Below are positions 30,453-38,516 of a DNA stretch of 40,880 nt, piece after piece. The DNA is from Gammaproteobacteria bacterium (lineage in GTDB: Bacteria > Pseudomonadota > Gammaproteobacteria > GCA-002705445 > GCA-002716945). Position 1 is the stretch's first letter. Every line of letters begins with the position of its first letter. Both the position numbers and the translations under genes were made by a program. Below the pieces are notes generated by a model. The model ran no database searches, was not told the origin of the DNA, and saw nothing but the letters and a program-made list of their open reading frames with translations. The stretch spans positions 1 to 40,880 of the forward strand of contig JAQWOB010000024.1 in NCBI GenBank assembly GCA_029246085.1. The letters run 5' to 3'.

Positions 30453-31706
30453 ATGAAAAAAAATATTTTTTATGCTCAATCTGGAGGAGTTACACCAGTA
30501 ATTAATGCTACGGCAGCTGGTTTAATAGATGCTTTATCAAAAAATAAATCCTTTTTTGGAAAATTATTGGTTGGCAAAAATGGAATTGCTGGAGCACTGA
30601 ATGAAGAACTGATAGATATAAGTAAAGAAAATAAGAGTGAATTAAAAAAATTAATACATACTCCAGGAGGGGCTTTTGGATCCTGCAGAATAAAACTAAA
30701 AGACCCAGTAAAAAATAAAAAAGAATTCCAGCGAATTCTTGATGTCTTTAAGGCTCATAATATAGGTTACTTTTTTTATAATGGAGGTGGTGATTCACAA
30801 GATACTACACTAAAGATATCAAATTACTGTAAGGCAAATGGTTACAATGTAAACTGTATTGGTCTACCGAAGACAATAGACAATGATTTGCCCATAACAG
30901 ATAACTGTCCAGGGTTTGGCTCTGTTGCTAAATATATTGCTGTCTCAACATATGAAGCTTCGCTAGATGTGGCATCCATGGCTAACTCCTCAACAAAGGT
31001 ATTTATACTAGAAGTGATGGGTAGGCATGCAGGGTGGTTGGCTGCATCAGCTGGTGTAATAAAAAATGGAATAAATACTCCTCCACATATAATACTATTC
31101 CCAGAAGTAGTATTTGACCAAAAAAAATTTTTAGCAAGAGTTAAAGATACTGTTAGAAAATGTGGTTACTGTGTGATAGTTGCTTCTGAAGGGATTAAAG
31201 ATAATAAGAATAATTTTATAGCTGCAAGCGATAGCAAAGATAGTTTTGGTCATGCACATCTTGGTGGTGTTGCCCCCAAGCTAGCTGACATGATTACTAA
31301 TAAATTAAAACATAAAGTGCATTGGGCAGTTTCAGATTATTTACAAAGAGCCGCAAGACATGTTGCTTCGGATGTTGATGTTAAACAAGCTTATGCTATT
31401 GGTTATAAAGCCCTAAGTTTTGCTAAATCTCAAATAAATGGTGTCATGCTCACAATTAATAAGAAAAATACGTCAACATATCAATGGGACGTTGGTACTG
31501 CAAAACTATCAGATGTAGCTAATATTGAAAAAATACTACCAAAATCATTTATTACTAGGGATGAATTTGGTATTACTCCAAAATGTAAAAAATATATTGA
31601 AAATTTAATTAAAGGAGAAAATTACCCTCCATATAAAAATGGTTTACCTGAATATGCTAAATTAAAACATCTACTCGTAAAGAAAAATCTTAAAAAATTT
31701 AACTAA
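30453..31706 (+). CDS. pfp: Pyrophosphate-dependent phosphofructokinase
   Basis: The enzyme interconverts fructose 6-phosphate and fructose 1,6-bisphosphate with pyrophosphate. The N-terminal AQSGGVTPVINATAAG, GGGDSQDT and PKTIDNDLP are present. The aspartate in GGGDS and the lysine in PKTID are the accepted marks of PPi over ATP use. The catalytic MGRHAGWLAAS segment follows. The ATG at 30453 has GGTGG about 10 bases upstream and fits the family start better than one at 30414 inside the exonuclease gene. Length is 417 aa. In methylotrophs this reversible enzyme serves the ribulose monophosphate cycle, which fits the proposed host. Confidence 0.93.
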   Translation: MKKNIFYAQSGGVTPVINATAAGLIDALSKNKSFFGKLLVGKNGIAGALNEELIDISKENKSELKKLIHTPGGAFGSCRIKLKDPVKNKKEFQRILDVFKAHNIGYFFYNGGGDSQDTTLKISNYCKANGYNVNCIGLPKTIDNDLPITDNCPGFGSVAKYIAVSTYEASLDVASMANSSTKVFILEVMGRHAGWLAASAGVIKNGINTPPHIILFPEVVFDQKKFLARVKDTVRKCGYCVIVASEGIKDNKNNFIAASDSKDSFGHAHLGGVAPKLADMITNKLKHKVHWAVSDYLQRAARHVASDVDVKQAYAIGYKALSFAKSQINGVMLTINKKNTSTYQWDVGTAKLSDVANIEKILPKSFITRDEFGITPKCKKYIENLIKGENYPPYKNGLPEYAKLKHLLVKKNLKKFN

Positions 31707-31726
31707 AAATTTATAATAAATTTTTA
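31704..31726. terminator. A/T-only inverted repeat between convergent pfp and hemH
   Basis: TAAAAATTTA and TAAATTTTTA form a perfect 10-bp inverted repeat separated by three bases. The pfp stop codon (31704-31706) and the hemH stop codon (31711-31713, minus strand) both lie in its left arm. It may end transcription in both directions, though with only A-T pairs the hairpin is weak. Confidence 0.45.
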
Positions 31727-32736
31727 TATTTTATTGAATATTCTTTATGATTTACAATTAGTTCCTTTAACGTATCCAATAACCCTTCATCTCCGTTAAG
31801 ACATGGGATGAAATTATATTTCAAACCACCTGAATCCATAAATAATTCCCTGGACTCCTGACCAATTTCTTCTATTGTTTCCAAGCAATCAGATACAAAC
31901 CCAGGGCAGAATACCTGGATATCCTTTATACCTTCAGGAGGATATTGCTCAAGTGTTTGTGCAAGATAAGGCTGAATCCACTCAGATTTACCAAACCTCG
32001 ATTGAAAAACAGTCTTATACATCTCATTACTCAAGCCAAGTTCTTTTGCAATTAAATCAGCAGTAATGAAACATTGACTTTGATATGGCTCATCATCACC
32101 AACATAAGATTTAGGTATGCCATGAAATGACAATAATAATTTTTGAGGTACACCATGTTTTTCTTGAAACTTACGAATATGATTAGCAGCTGCTTTTATA
32201 TAGATCTCATGATCATGAAAATCTTTTATAAATGAGATTTCTAAATTTTTACGAAGATCTATATTCTTTTTCAAAATCAACTCTAACTTACTAGCAATGG
32301 ATTTTGCTGTAGTAGTTGAGTATTGCGGGAACATTGGCAGGATTAATATTTTTTTATATCCTTTAGAATTATATTCGACTAATTTACTTTCTATAGATGG
32401 CTTGCCATATCTCATGGCTACATCGATTATGAAATTAGGTTCCTTATTTTTTGCAAATATTTTTCTAAGTTTACCAGCTTGAAGGAAAGAGTTGTATAAA
32501 AGTGGCGAACCCCACTCTGTCCAGACTTTCCTATATAAAGCTGCACTCTTCTTAGGTCTCACCCTTAAAATAATTAGATGCAACAAAGGTAACCAAAAAA
32601 TTCTAGGTAATCTAATAACATCCTTATCAGATAAGAATTCTCTGAGGTAAGTTCTAACCTCTCTTGTTTTTGGCTGATTAGGAGTGCCAAGATTGACTAG
32701 GAGAACAACTATTTGGCCATCAGTATCTAATTTCAT
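31711..32736 (-). CDS. hemH: Ferrochelatase
   Basis: Ferrochelatase inserts ferrous iron into protoporphyrin IX, the last step of haem synthesis. VVLLVNLGTPNQPK opens the protein, MRYGKPSIES and ILPMFPQYSTTTAKS follow, and His205 in LSFHGIPKSY is the catalytic histidine. FCPGFVSDCLETIEEIGQES carries the conserved acids. At 341 aa the length is normal for the proteobacterial form. It lies 20 bases downstream of the HNH gene on the same strand, so the two are probably co-transcribed. It converges with pfp across a 4-base gap. Confidence 0.95.
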   Translation of the reverse strand: MKLDTDGQIVVLLVNLGTPNQPKTREVRTYLREFLSDKDVIRLPRIFWLPLLHLIILRVRPKKSAALYRKVWTEWGSPLLYNSFLQAGKLRKIFAKNKEPNFIIDVAMRYGKPSIESKLVEYNSKGYKKILILPMFPQYSTTTAKSIASKLELILKKNIDLRKNLEISFIKDFHDHEIYIKAAANHIRKFQEKHGVPQKLLLSFHGIPKSYVGDDEPYQSQCFITADLIAKELGLSNEMYKTVFQSRFGKSEWIQPYLAQTLEQYPPEGIKDIQVFCPGFVSDCLETIEEIGQESRELFMDSGGLKYNFIPCLNGDEGLLDTLKELIVNHKEYSIKYKNLL

Positions 32737-32756
32737 TTAACTATTGTAGAACAATG

Positions 32757-33347
32757 TTAAGGTTTTGTGTATCTTTGAAAAATTGGGCTAGATTTGGGGA
32801 TATATGAAATTAAAAACTCCATCTGGTCAGCCATTATAGTCCTGCCTCTCAGAATAATATACTCAACTCTTGATGGTCTAAAAGGGATTGCCAGTAATAG
32901 CATATTCGCGGCTTCAGGCGTTTTTGCACCCTTATGGTTATTGCATCTTTTGCATGCTGTTACCACATTCGTCCATATATCTTTACCACCATAGGCTAGC
33001 GGAATGACATGGTCTCTAGATAATTCATTATGTCGGAAAATATTTCCACAGTATAAGCACTTATAAGCATCTCTTTTAAATAAAGTTGTATTTACCAATG
33101 ATGGCGTAAAAGCGGAATAATCGACTTTATTAATATTCTTAGTGGATATTATGGAATTAAGATTTAGAAAGCTTCTTTGCCTTGTTAAGCGGTTATATCC
33201 GCCCCTTAGCTTCAATGTAGACGAGCCACACTCATACATAACATGATTTAGATGATATAGACGCGCAGCAGTCTCGTAATTAATCCAACCTATTGGGTGA
33301 CCCGCAGAGTTTAGTCTAAGTATTTGCTGATTATTTATCACTACCAC
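32757..33347 (-). CDS. HNH endonuclease family protein
   Basis: The 196-aa protein has a unique N-terminal region (about 1-95) and a C-terminal HNH domain. The domain shows CLYCG, then SRDHVIPLAYGG, a conserved Asn in DIWTNVV, and CKRCNNHKG, which is the CxxC-DH-N-CxxC pattern of the zinc-containing HNH group. Such single-copy chromosomal genes are common in proteobacteria and are not part of a visible restriction system here. The biological target is unknown. The start is a GTG; a second GTG lies two codons later. Its upstream side is the candidate replication origin. Confidence 0.88.
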   Translation of the reverse strand: MVVINNQQILRLNSAGHPIGWINYETAARLYHLNHVMYECGSSTLKLRGGYNRLTRQRSFLNLNSIISTKNINKVDYSAFTPSLVNTTLFKRDAYKCLYCGNIFRHNELSRDHVIPLAYGGKDIWTNVVTACKRCNNHKGAKTPEAANMLLLAIPFRPSRVEYIILRGRTIMADQMEFLISYIPKSSPIFQRYTKP

Positions 33348-33540
33348 TCAATTATAACCTACTTTATATTTTGCTATGATTAAATTATCTCTCTCCTATA
33401 TTAGAATTTCATAATCTATGTCTTGATGTTATGGACTAATATAGGACACAAAAATAGAAATAAAAATATAACCTAATGTTCTTGCGGTTATAGGCATAAA
33501 TATATTTATAAATAGATGTTTTTCTATAACATATATATGT

Positions 33541-33549
33541 TTATTCACA
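33541..33549 (+). promoter_or_regulatory. DnaA box, left cluster
   Basis: TTATTCACA matches the DnaA consensus TTWTNCACA exactly. It directly follows a 12-base palindrome. Confidence 0.65.
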
Positions 33550-33550
33550 A

Positions 33551-33559
33551 TGTGGAAAA
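33551..33559 (-). promoter_or_regulatory. DnaA box, left cluster, opposite strand
   Basis: TGTGGAAAA reads TTTTCCACA on the minus strand and fits TTWTNCACA. It is one base from the preceding box and points toward it. Confidence 0.55.
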
Positions 33560-33595
33560 AATTCAATAAACATAATCTTAAAAAGATTCCATAAT

Positions 33596-33608
33596 AATCA
33601 AAGATTTA
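33596..33608 (+). promoter_or_regulatory. IHF-like binding site
   Basis: AATCAAAGATTTA is a full match to the IHF consensus WATCAANNNNTTR. It lies between the two DnaA-box clusters in the AT-rich core. The consensus is short and AT-rich, so a chance match is possible. Confidence 0.45.
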
Positions 33609-33714
33609 TTATCTATGTATAGTATTGATTTATATGAATATATTAAATCGATTATAAAGTGTACGATTTGAAGAAAATGAAATGACAAAGTACTATGTGA
33701 GATATTTTCTTAAT

Positions 33715-33723
33715 TTATCCACA
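33715..33723 (+). promoter_or_regulatory. DnaA box, right cluster (perfect strong box)
   Basis: TTATCCACA is identical to the strongest known DnaA-binding 9-mer. Confidence 0.75.
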
Positions 33724-33726
33724 GAG

Positions 33727-33735
33727 TTATTCACA
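33727..33735 (+). promoter_or_regulatory. DnaA box, right cluster
   Basis: TTATTCACA fits the consensus, in the same orientation as the box three bases upstream, and repeats the 33541-33549 sequence exactly. Confidence 0.7.
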
Positions 33736-33740
33736 AAATC

Positions 33741-33749
33741 TGTGGATAA
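33741..33749 (-). promoter_or_regulatory. DnaA box, right cluster, opposite strand (perfect strong box)
   Basis: TGTGGATAA is TTATCCACA on the minus strand, a perfect strong box facing the two forward boxes. Confidence 0.75.
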
Positions 33750-33753
33750 ACAA

Positions 33754-33784
33754 TTGAAGAGAAGTAAACCCTTGAATGTATAAT
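33754..33784 (+). promoter_or_regulatory. Candidate priA promoter
   Basis: TTGAAG at 33754-33759 and TATAAT at 33779-33784 could be -35 and -10 elements, with a rather long 19-base spacer. The -10 lies only 5 bases before the priA ATG, so a transcript from it would be nearly leaderless. The last DnaA box ends 4 bases before the -35, so DnaA could affect priA expression. Confidence 0.35.
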
Positions 33785-33789
33785 AGGAT

Positions 33790-35952
33790 ATGAAAAAAAC
33801 GATTGAAGTTGCTTTAAATTTACCACTATATAAAACATTTAATTACCTCATACCTGAAAATGTAAGTAATATTAGAGCTGGCACAAGAGTAGAGGTTCCA
33901 TTTGGTAGAAAAAAGCTTATAGGAATATGTTTGGAGACAAAAAAACAAGATTCTGCTGAAAATTTTAAATATAAATTAAAGTATTTCAATAAAATCATTG
34001 ATGAAAAGCCTCTAATCACGAATGAAATTCTTAGACTCGGAAAATGGGCTGCAAAATACTACCAGCATCCAATTGGACAGGTCTTATTTAGTTGCATTCC
34101 CTCAAAGATCAAATTAGGAGATAAAATTAAACCTCACGATGATAGGGAGTGTAAATATATAGTCACTGATAAAAGTATTGGCAATTATTTTAAAAACAAA
34201 TATGCTCAAAAAAAATTATATGAAGAAATAAAATTAGAAAATGGCATACAATCCAGTAAAACTAAGAAAACATTACTAATTAAATATTTAATAGAAAATG
34301 GCTTTGTTGATAAAGACTATACAGCTCAGTCTAATAAAATAATTAAAGATATTAAGTTAAATAATGAGCAAGAAATTGCTTATAAAAAAATTATTAAAAA
34401 TATTTCATCGTTTACACCAACTTTAATAGAAGGAGTAACTGGTAGTGGGAAAACAGAATTATATATTAGAGTTGCAAAAGAAATACTAGAGGGTAAAGGA
34501 CAAATTCTAATTATTGTACCTGAAATAAATTTAACACCTCAAACAGTATCTAGGTTTAAAGATTATTTAGACTGCGATATTTCCACATACCATTCTGCTT
34601 TAACTGAAACTATGAGATTAAGGACTTGGGATAATTGTCGTAATAGCAATATTGATGTTTTAATAGGTACAAGATCAGCAGTATTTCTTCCATTTGCAAA
34701 CCTAAAACTTATTGTGATAGATGAAGAGCATGATGCCTCATTGAAACAATCTGAAAAATTTAGATACCATGCTAGAGATATTGCTCTGGTAAGAGCCAAA
34801 AATGCAAATATTCCAATATTGATGGGTAGCGCAACGCCTTCTTTTGAGAGTTTCCATAATTCTCAAATAAAGAAATATAATCATATCGTTTTAAAGAATA
34901 GGTTTCGTAATACTAAATTACCTAGCGTGACTGTAGTTGATATAAAGAAAGACACTACAAAAGATGGATTTTCATCAACTCTTATCCGAGCAATTAAGAA
35001 GGAATTAAATGATGGAAAACAAATATTACTATTTGTTGGGAGAAGAGGTTTTAGCCATACTTTGTTATGCAATATATGCGGATGGACGTCAAAATGCAGC
35101 AAGTGTGATACTCATATGACCTTTCATGAATATGAAAAAAAATTATGGTGCCACCATTGTGGTGCACAGGAAAAAGTAGATTTAAAAAATGTATGCGAAT
35201 GCAAAACAGAAAGCGAAATTGTCCCTCTAGGAGTAGGTACAGAAAGGGTTGAGCAAAAAGCTAATGAATTATTCCCTAAATCTAAAATAATGAGGATTGA
35301 CAGTGATACAATTAATGATATTTCCAAATTAAATAGTTTTTTAGAAAAAGCTAAAAATGGTGATATTGATGTCTTAATAGGAACGCAAATGTTGGTTAAA
35401 GGACATGATTTTCCTAATCTAACCCTGGTAGGTATTATTGATATAGATTCTGGCCTATATAGCCTAGACTTCAGAGGCATAGAAAAAATTGCTCAAATGA
35501 TAATTCAAGTTGCAGGAAGGTCAGGAAGGCATTCGACCCAAGGAAAAGTAATTATTCAGACCCGTAAACCAAACCATCCAATAATGACTAAATTATTAGA
35601 AAATGGATATAATGACTTTGCAAACACAGCATTAAAAGAAAGAGATGAATCATCTCTGCCTCCACACTCATACCTCTCATTATTTAGAGTTTCTTCTATA
35701 AATAAAGGAGAAGGCTTGTTATTCCTTAATAAAATTAAAAATTACTTTAATAATGCTAATGTAAATATATTAGGACCTGCGCCGGCACCTATATTAAAGA
35801 AAAATAATAGATATTATTATCAATTGCTGATTAACTCACATAATAGAAATTTTTTACTACAAAAATCATCAGAAATAAGAGAATATATACTAGAGCAGAA
35901 AAAAAGTAACCTTAGATGGTCGATAGACATTGATCCTATTGACTTATACTAA
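33790..35952 (+). CDS. priA: Primosomal protein N' (PriA helicase)
   Basis: PriA recognises stalled forks and reloads the DnaB helicase. The N-terminal DNA-binding region has FNYLIPENV and RVEVPFGRKKLIGIC. The Walker A motif is GVTGSGKTELY at about 215-225 and the Walker B is VIDEEHDASLKQ near 309-320. GSATPSFES and IGTQMLVKGHDFPNL are helicase motifs. The zinc-binding cysteines are 427, 430, 436, 439, 454, 457, 469 and 471. The last pair is C-x-C instead of the usual C-x-x-C. Length is 720 aa. argS follows after 18 bases. Confidence 0.96.
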   Translation: MKKTIEVALNLPLYKTFNYLIPENVSNIRAGTRVEVPFGRKKLIGICLETKKQDSAENFKYKLKYFNKIIDEKPLITNEILRLGKWAAKYYQHPIGQVLFSCIPSKIKLGDKIKPHDDRECKYIVTDKSIGNYFKNKYAQKKLYEEIKLENGIQSSKTKKTLLIKYLIENGFVDKDYTAQSNKIIKDIKLNNEQEIAYKKIIKNISSFTPTLIEGVTGSGKTELYIRVAKEILEGKGQILIIVPEINLTPQTVSRFKDYLDCDISTYHSALTETMRLRTWDNCRNSNIDVLIGTRSAVFLPFANLKLIVIDEEHDASLKQSEKFRYHARDIALVRAKNANIPILMGSATPSFESFHNSQIKKYNHIVLKNRFRNTKLPSVTVVDIKKDTTKDGFSSTLIRAIKKELNDGKQILLFVGRRGFSHTLLCNICGWTSKCSKCDTHMTFHEYEKKLWCHHCGAQEKVDLKNVCECKTESEIVPLGVGTERVEQKANELFPKSKIMRIDSDTINDISKLNSFLEKAKNGDIDVLIGTQMLVKGHDFPNLTLVGIIDIDSGLYSLDFRGIEKIAQMIIQVAGRSGRHSTQGKVIIQTRKPNHPIMTKLLENGYNDFANTALKERDESSLPPHSYLSLFRVSSINKGEGLLFLNKIKNYFNNANVNILGPAPAPILKKNNRYYYQLLINSHNRNFLLQKSSEIREYILEQKKSNLRWSIDIDPIDLY

Positions 35953-35970
35953 CTATTTAACAGGATCCAA

Positions 35971-37671
35971 TTGAATATAGAAATAAAAAACATTATTGAA
36001 GCCTACTTGTTAGAAGCTACTTTTGATGAAGGTATAAACCCTATAGAAATATCAAAAGAAGGTTTTATTGAAGTTCAAAAAACGACTAATGAACTACATG
36101 GAGATTACTACTCAAATATTGCTATGAAATTAAGCAAGGTCTTGAAAAAGAATCCTATGGATATTGGGGAACATATAAAGAAGGATCTCACAGGAAAAAA
36201 ATATCCACAAATAAAAAAAATTGAAATTAAAAAGCCAGGGTTTATAAATTTTTTTATTGAGGACTCAAAAAGAGCATCTATAGTTACAGATATAATTCAA
36301 AGCAAGGATATTTTTAAAAAATTTAAAACTAAAACAAAAAAAAATATACATATAGAATTTGTATCTGCAAATCCAACAGGTCCTTTACATGTAGGTCATG
36401 GCAGAGGACTAATTTTTGGAAAAACCTTATCTAATATTTTACGAATTCAGGGTCATGATGTATTTACAGAATACTATGTAAACAATATAGGTAAGCAAAT
36501 AGATATACTATCGATAAGTGTAATATTGAGTATAGTTGGTCTAAAAAAACCGTTTGATGATGTAGATATTTATAAAGGTAAATATATTTCAATAGTGGCT
36601 GATAAATTAAAATCTCAGTATAGAGACTCACTATTAGTATGTAAAAGTTCTTTATCTAGTAACAATACCTATGAGTCATTTTTGAATATACTTAGAAAAG
36701 ATTTTAAGTCTTATCTGATATTTCGTGACTCAGTTATTGATATTATTATTAATAACTATATCAAAAAAGATCTTGATGATTTAAATGTAGAATTCTCTAA
36801 TTGGTTTCATGAGAGTGAGTTAATAAAAGATGACTTTGTTTATCAAATACTGGAAAACATAAAATCCAAAGACTTGTCTTATGTAAAGGATGGGGCCGTG
36901 TGGTTTAAATCCACTAAATACGGAGATGATAAAGACAGAGTTCTTGTAAGAGCTAATGGAGCCTTAACATATTTTGCTACTGATATAGCATACCATTCTC
37001 TTAAACTAGATAAATATGATTACATAATTAATATATGGGGCTCGGATCATCATGGGTATGTTTCAAGATTAACTAATGCATTAAAAGGTATTGGTTATGA
37101 TACAAATAAAATATCTATTCATTTAATACAATTTGCAAATTTATATAGAGATGGTCAAAAAATGTCCATGTCTACTAGGTCTGGTGAATTTATTACGCTG
37201 AAATCATTAGTTGATGAGATAGGATCAGATGCAATTAACTTTTTTTATATTAATAAAAAAATTGAACAACATTTAGATTTTGATATTAATACAGCATTAT
37301 CTAAAGACAAAGATAATCCTGTTTATTACATTCAATATGCTCATGCTAGAATAGAAAAAATAATCTCAAAAGTAAATTTAAAGGATCTAAATTTTGATGA
37401 TACGAAGTTAATAGACCCCAAGGAACAAGACTTATTAAGATTATTAAACAACTATGAAGAAACTTTTAGTGTAGCAATGAATACTCTTCAGCCTCAAATG
37501 ATTACTAATTATTTATACAAACTATCTCAAAGTTTTCATAGCTATTATGCAAATATAAAAATTATAGATGATGAAATTAACCATAGTAGAGTATCGCTAG
37601 TAATTGCTATACAGAAAGTTTTAAAAAATGGTTTAAATTTATTTGATATAAATGCTCCTGAGGACATGTAA
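35971..37671 (+). CDS. argS: Arginyl-tRNA synthetase
   Basis: ArgS attaches arginine to its tRNA. The class I HIGH motif is LHVGHGRG near 139-146, preceded by EFVSANPTGP, which is typical of ArgS. The region equivalent to KMSKS is KMSMSTRSGEF near 397. The anticodon-binding domain with YYIQYAHARIEKI is at the C-terminus. Length is 566 aa. The start is a TTG with AGGA five bases upstream; the first conserved residues follow closely and no ATG is in frame near by. It shares one base with the next gene. Confidence 0.94.
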   Translation: MNIEIKNIIEAYLLEATFDEGINPIEISKEGFIEVQKTTNELHGDYYSNIAMKLSKVLKKNPMDIGEHIKKDLTGKKYPQIKKIEIKKPGFINFFIEDSKRASIVTDIIQSKDIFKKFKTKTKKNIHIEFVSANPTGPLHVGHGRGLIFGKTLSNILRIQGHDVFTEYYVNNIGKQIDILSISVILSIVGLKKPFDDVDIYKGKYISIVADKLKSQYRDSLLVCKSSLSSNNTYESFLNILRKDFKSYLIFRDSVIDIIINNYIKKDLDDLNVEFSNWFHESELIKDDFVYQILENIKSKDLSYVKDGAVWFKSTKYGDDKDRVLVRANGALTYFATDIAYHSLKLDKYDYIINIWGSDHHGYVSRLTNALKGIGYDTNKISIHLIQFANLYRDGQKMSMSTRSGEFITLKSLVDEIGSDAINFFYINKKIEQHLDFDINTALSKDKDNPVYYIQYAHARIEKIISKVNLKDLNFDDTKLIDPKEQDLLRLLNNYEETFSVAMNTLQPQMITNYLYKLSQSFHSYYANIKIIDDEINHSRVSLVIAIQKVLKNGLNLFDINAPEDM

Positions 37672-38513
37672 TGAAGCAGAATAAAATAGCTATGATTTAT
37701 GATTTTGATGGAACACTTACTCCAAAAACTATGCAAGAATATACCCTGCTTCCAAAGCTAGGTTTAAATCCCAAGAGTTTTTGGGATTCTATTAATGAAG
37801 AATCAAAAAGAACTGGTGGCGAAACAATGATGGTTTTCATGAGACATTTGCTAGATCAAGCAAAAGAGAAAAACATAAAAATATCTAAAAATGAATTCTT
37901 TAAAATGGGCAAGGATATTAAATACTACCAAGGAGTAAGTGAATGGTTTGATAATATAAATAAATATGTAAAAAAATTATCTGGGAATGATATACAGATT
38001 TATCATTATATTATATCTGCTGGCCATATGGAGATACTAGATGGAGTCTCTATTAAAAAGTATATAAGAAAAATTTTTGCTTCAGAATATTTTTATAATA
38101 AGAATAAACATGCAGTCTTTCCAAAAATTGTTGTTACTGATACCACAAAAACTCAATACTTATTTAGAATCAATAAAGGCAAAGAAAAGTTATCTGAAAG
38201 TATCAATACTCATATGTCAGAAGATAAAAGGCCAATTCCATTTGATAATATGATTTATGTTGGAGATGGCTTAACTGATGTTCCAAGCATGGCTTTGATA
38301 AAAAAAGAAGGAGGTCATTCCATCGCTGTTTATCAGAAGAAATTGAAAGAGCAGGTAATTATATGCAAAGAACTTTCTCAAGCAAATAGAGTAGATTTTA
38401 TAGCAGAAGCAGACTATAGGAAAAATTCAAATTTATATAAGAAAACATGCTTATTGCTTAATTATGTTGTTGCTAAAATACAATATAATTTAGAACTAAA
38501 AAAATCAAAATAA
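37671..38513 (+). CDS. HAD superfamily hydrolase (phosphoserine-phosphatase-like)
   Basis: The 280-aa protein carries all HAD phosphatase motifs: DFDGTLT with nucleophile Asp11 and acid Asp13, YIISAGH as motif II, a lysine in INKGKEKL as motif III, and VGDGLTDVPSM as motif IV. The alpha-helical cap between motifs I and II is like that of the phosphoserine phosphatase group. The substrate cannot be named. It overlaps argS by one base (TAATG) and converges on speD with a 3-base gap. Confidence 0.82.
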   Translation: MKQNKIAMIYDFDGTLTPKTMQEYTLLPKLGLNPKSFWDSINEESKRTGGETMMVFMRHLLDQAKEKNIKISKNEFFKMGKDIKYYQGVSEWFDNINKYVKKLSGNDIQIYHYIISAGHMEILDGVSIKKYIRKIFASEYFYNKNKHAVFPKIVVTDTTKTQYLFRINKGKEKLSESINTHMSEDKRPIPFDNMIYVGDGLTDVPSMALIKKEGGHSIAVYQKKLKEQVIICKELSQANRVDFIAEADYRKNSNLYKKTCLLLNYVVAKIQYNLELKKSK

Positions 38514-38516
38514 GGA

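Larger units (their letters stand above)
33541..33749. other. oriC: Candidate chromosomal origin (oriC-like DnaA-box cluster)
   Basis: Five 9-mers fit TTWTNCACA on one strand or the other: two at the left end and three at the right end of a 209-base region. Between them, bases 33561-33660 hold only 16 G or C in 100, a plausible unwinding element, and a full IHF consensus lies inside it. Neighbouring priA encodes a replication restart helicase and, from memory, lies in the origin-proximal part of many betaproteobacterial chromosomes. No dnaA, dnaN or gyrB is in the window, and strand orientation of genes does not switch cleanly here. A DnaA-titrating or regulatory cluster is the main alternative. 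Confidence 0.6.
33348..33789. other. 442-base intergenic region holding a candidate replication origin
   Basis: This is the only gene-free stretch longer than 300 bases. It separates divergent HNH and priA genes. The right half holds five DnaA-box matches, an IHF-like site and a very AT-rich core, described separately. The left part (33348-33540) has a 7-bp inverted repeat at 33467-33473/33486-33492 with a 12-base loop, and a 12-base palindrome ACATATATATGT at 33529-33540 directly before the first DnaA box. I see no credible small open frame or RNA gene. Promoters for HNH and priA must also lie here. Confidence 0.7.

Noticed and set aside
35124-35480. 118-aa minus-strand open frame inside priA
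   Set aside because: It is fully covered by priA with intact helicase and zinc motifs; no ribosome site or family similarity.
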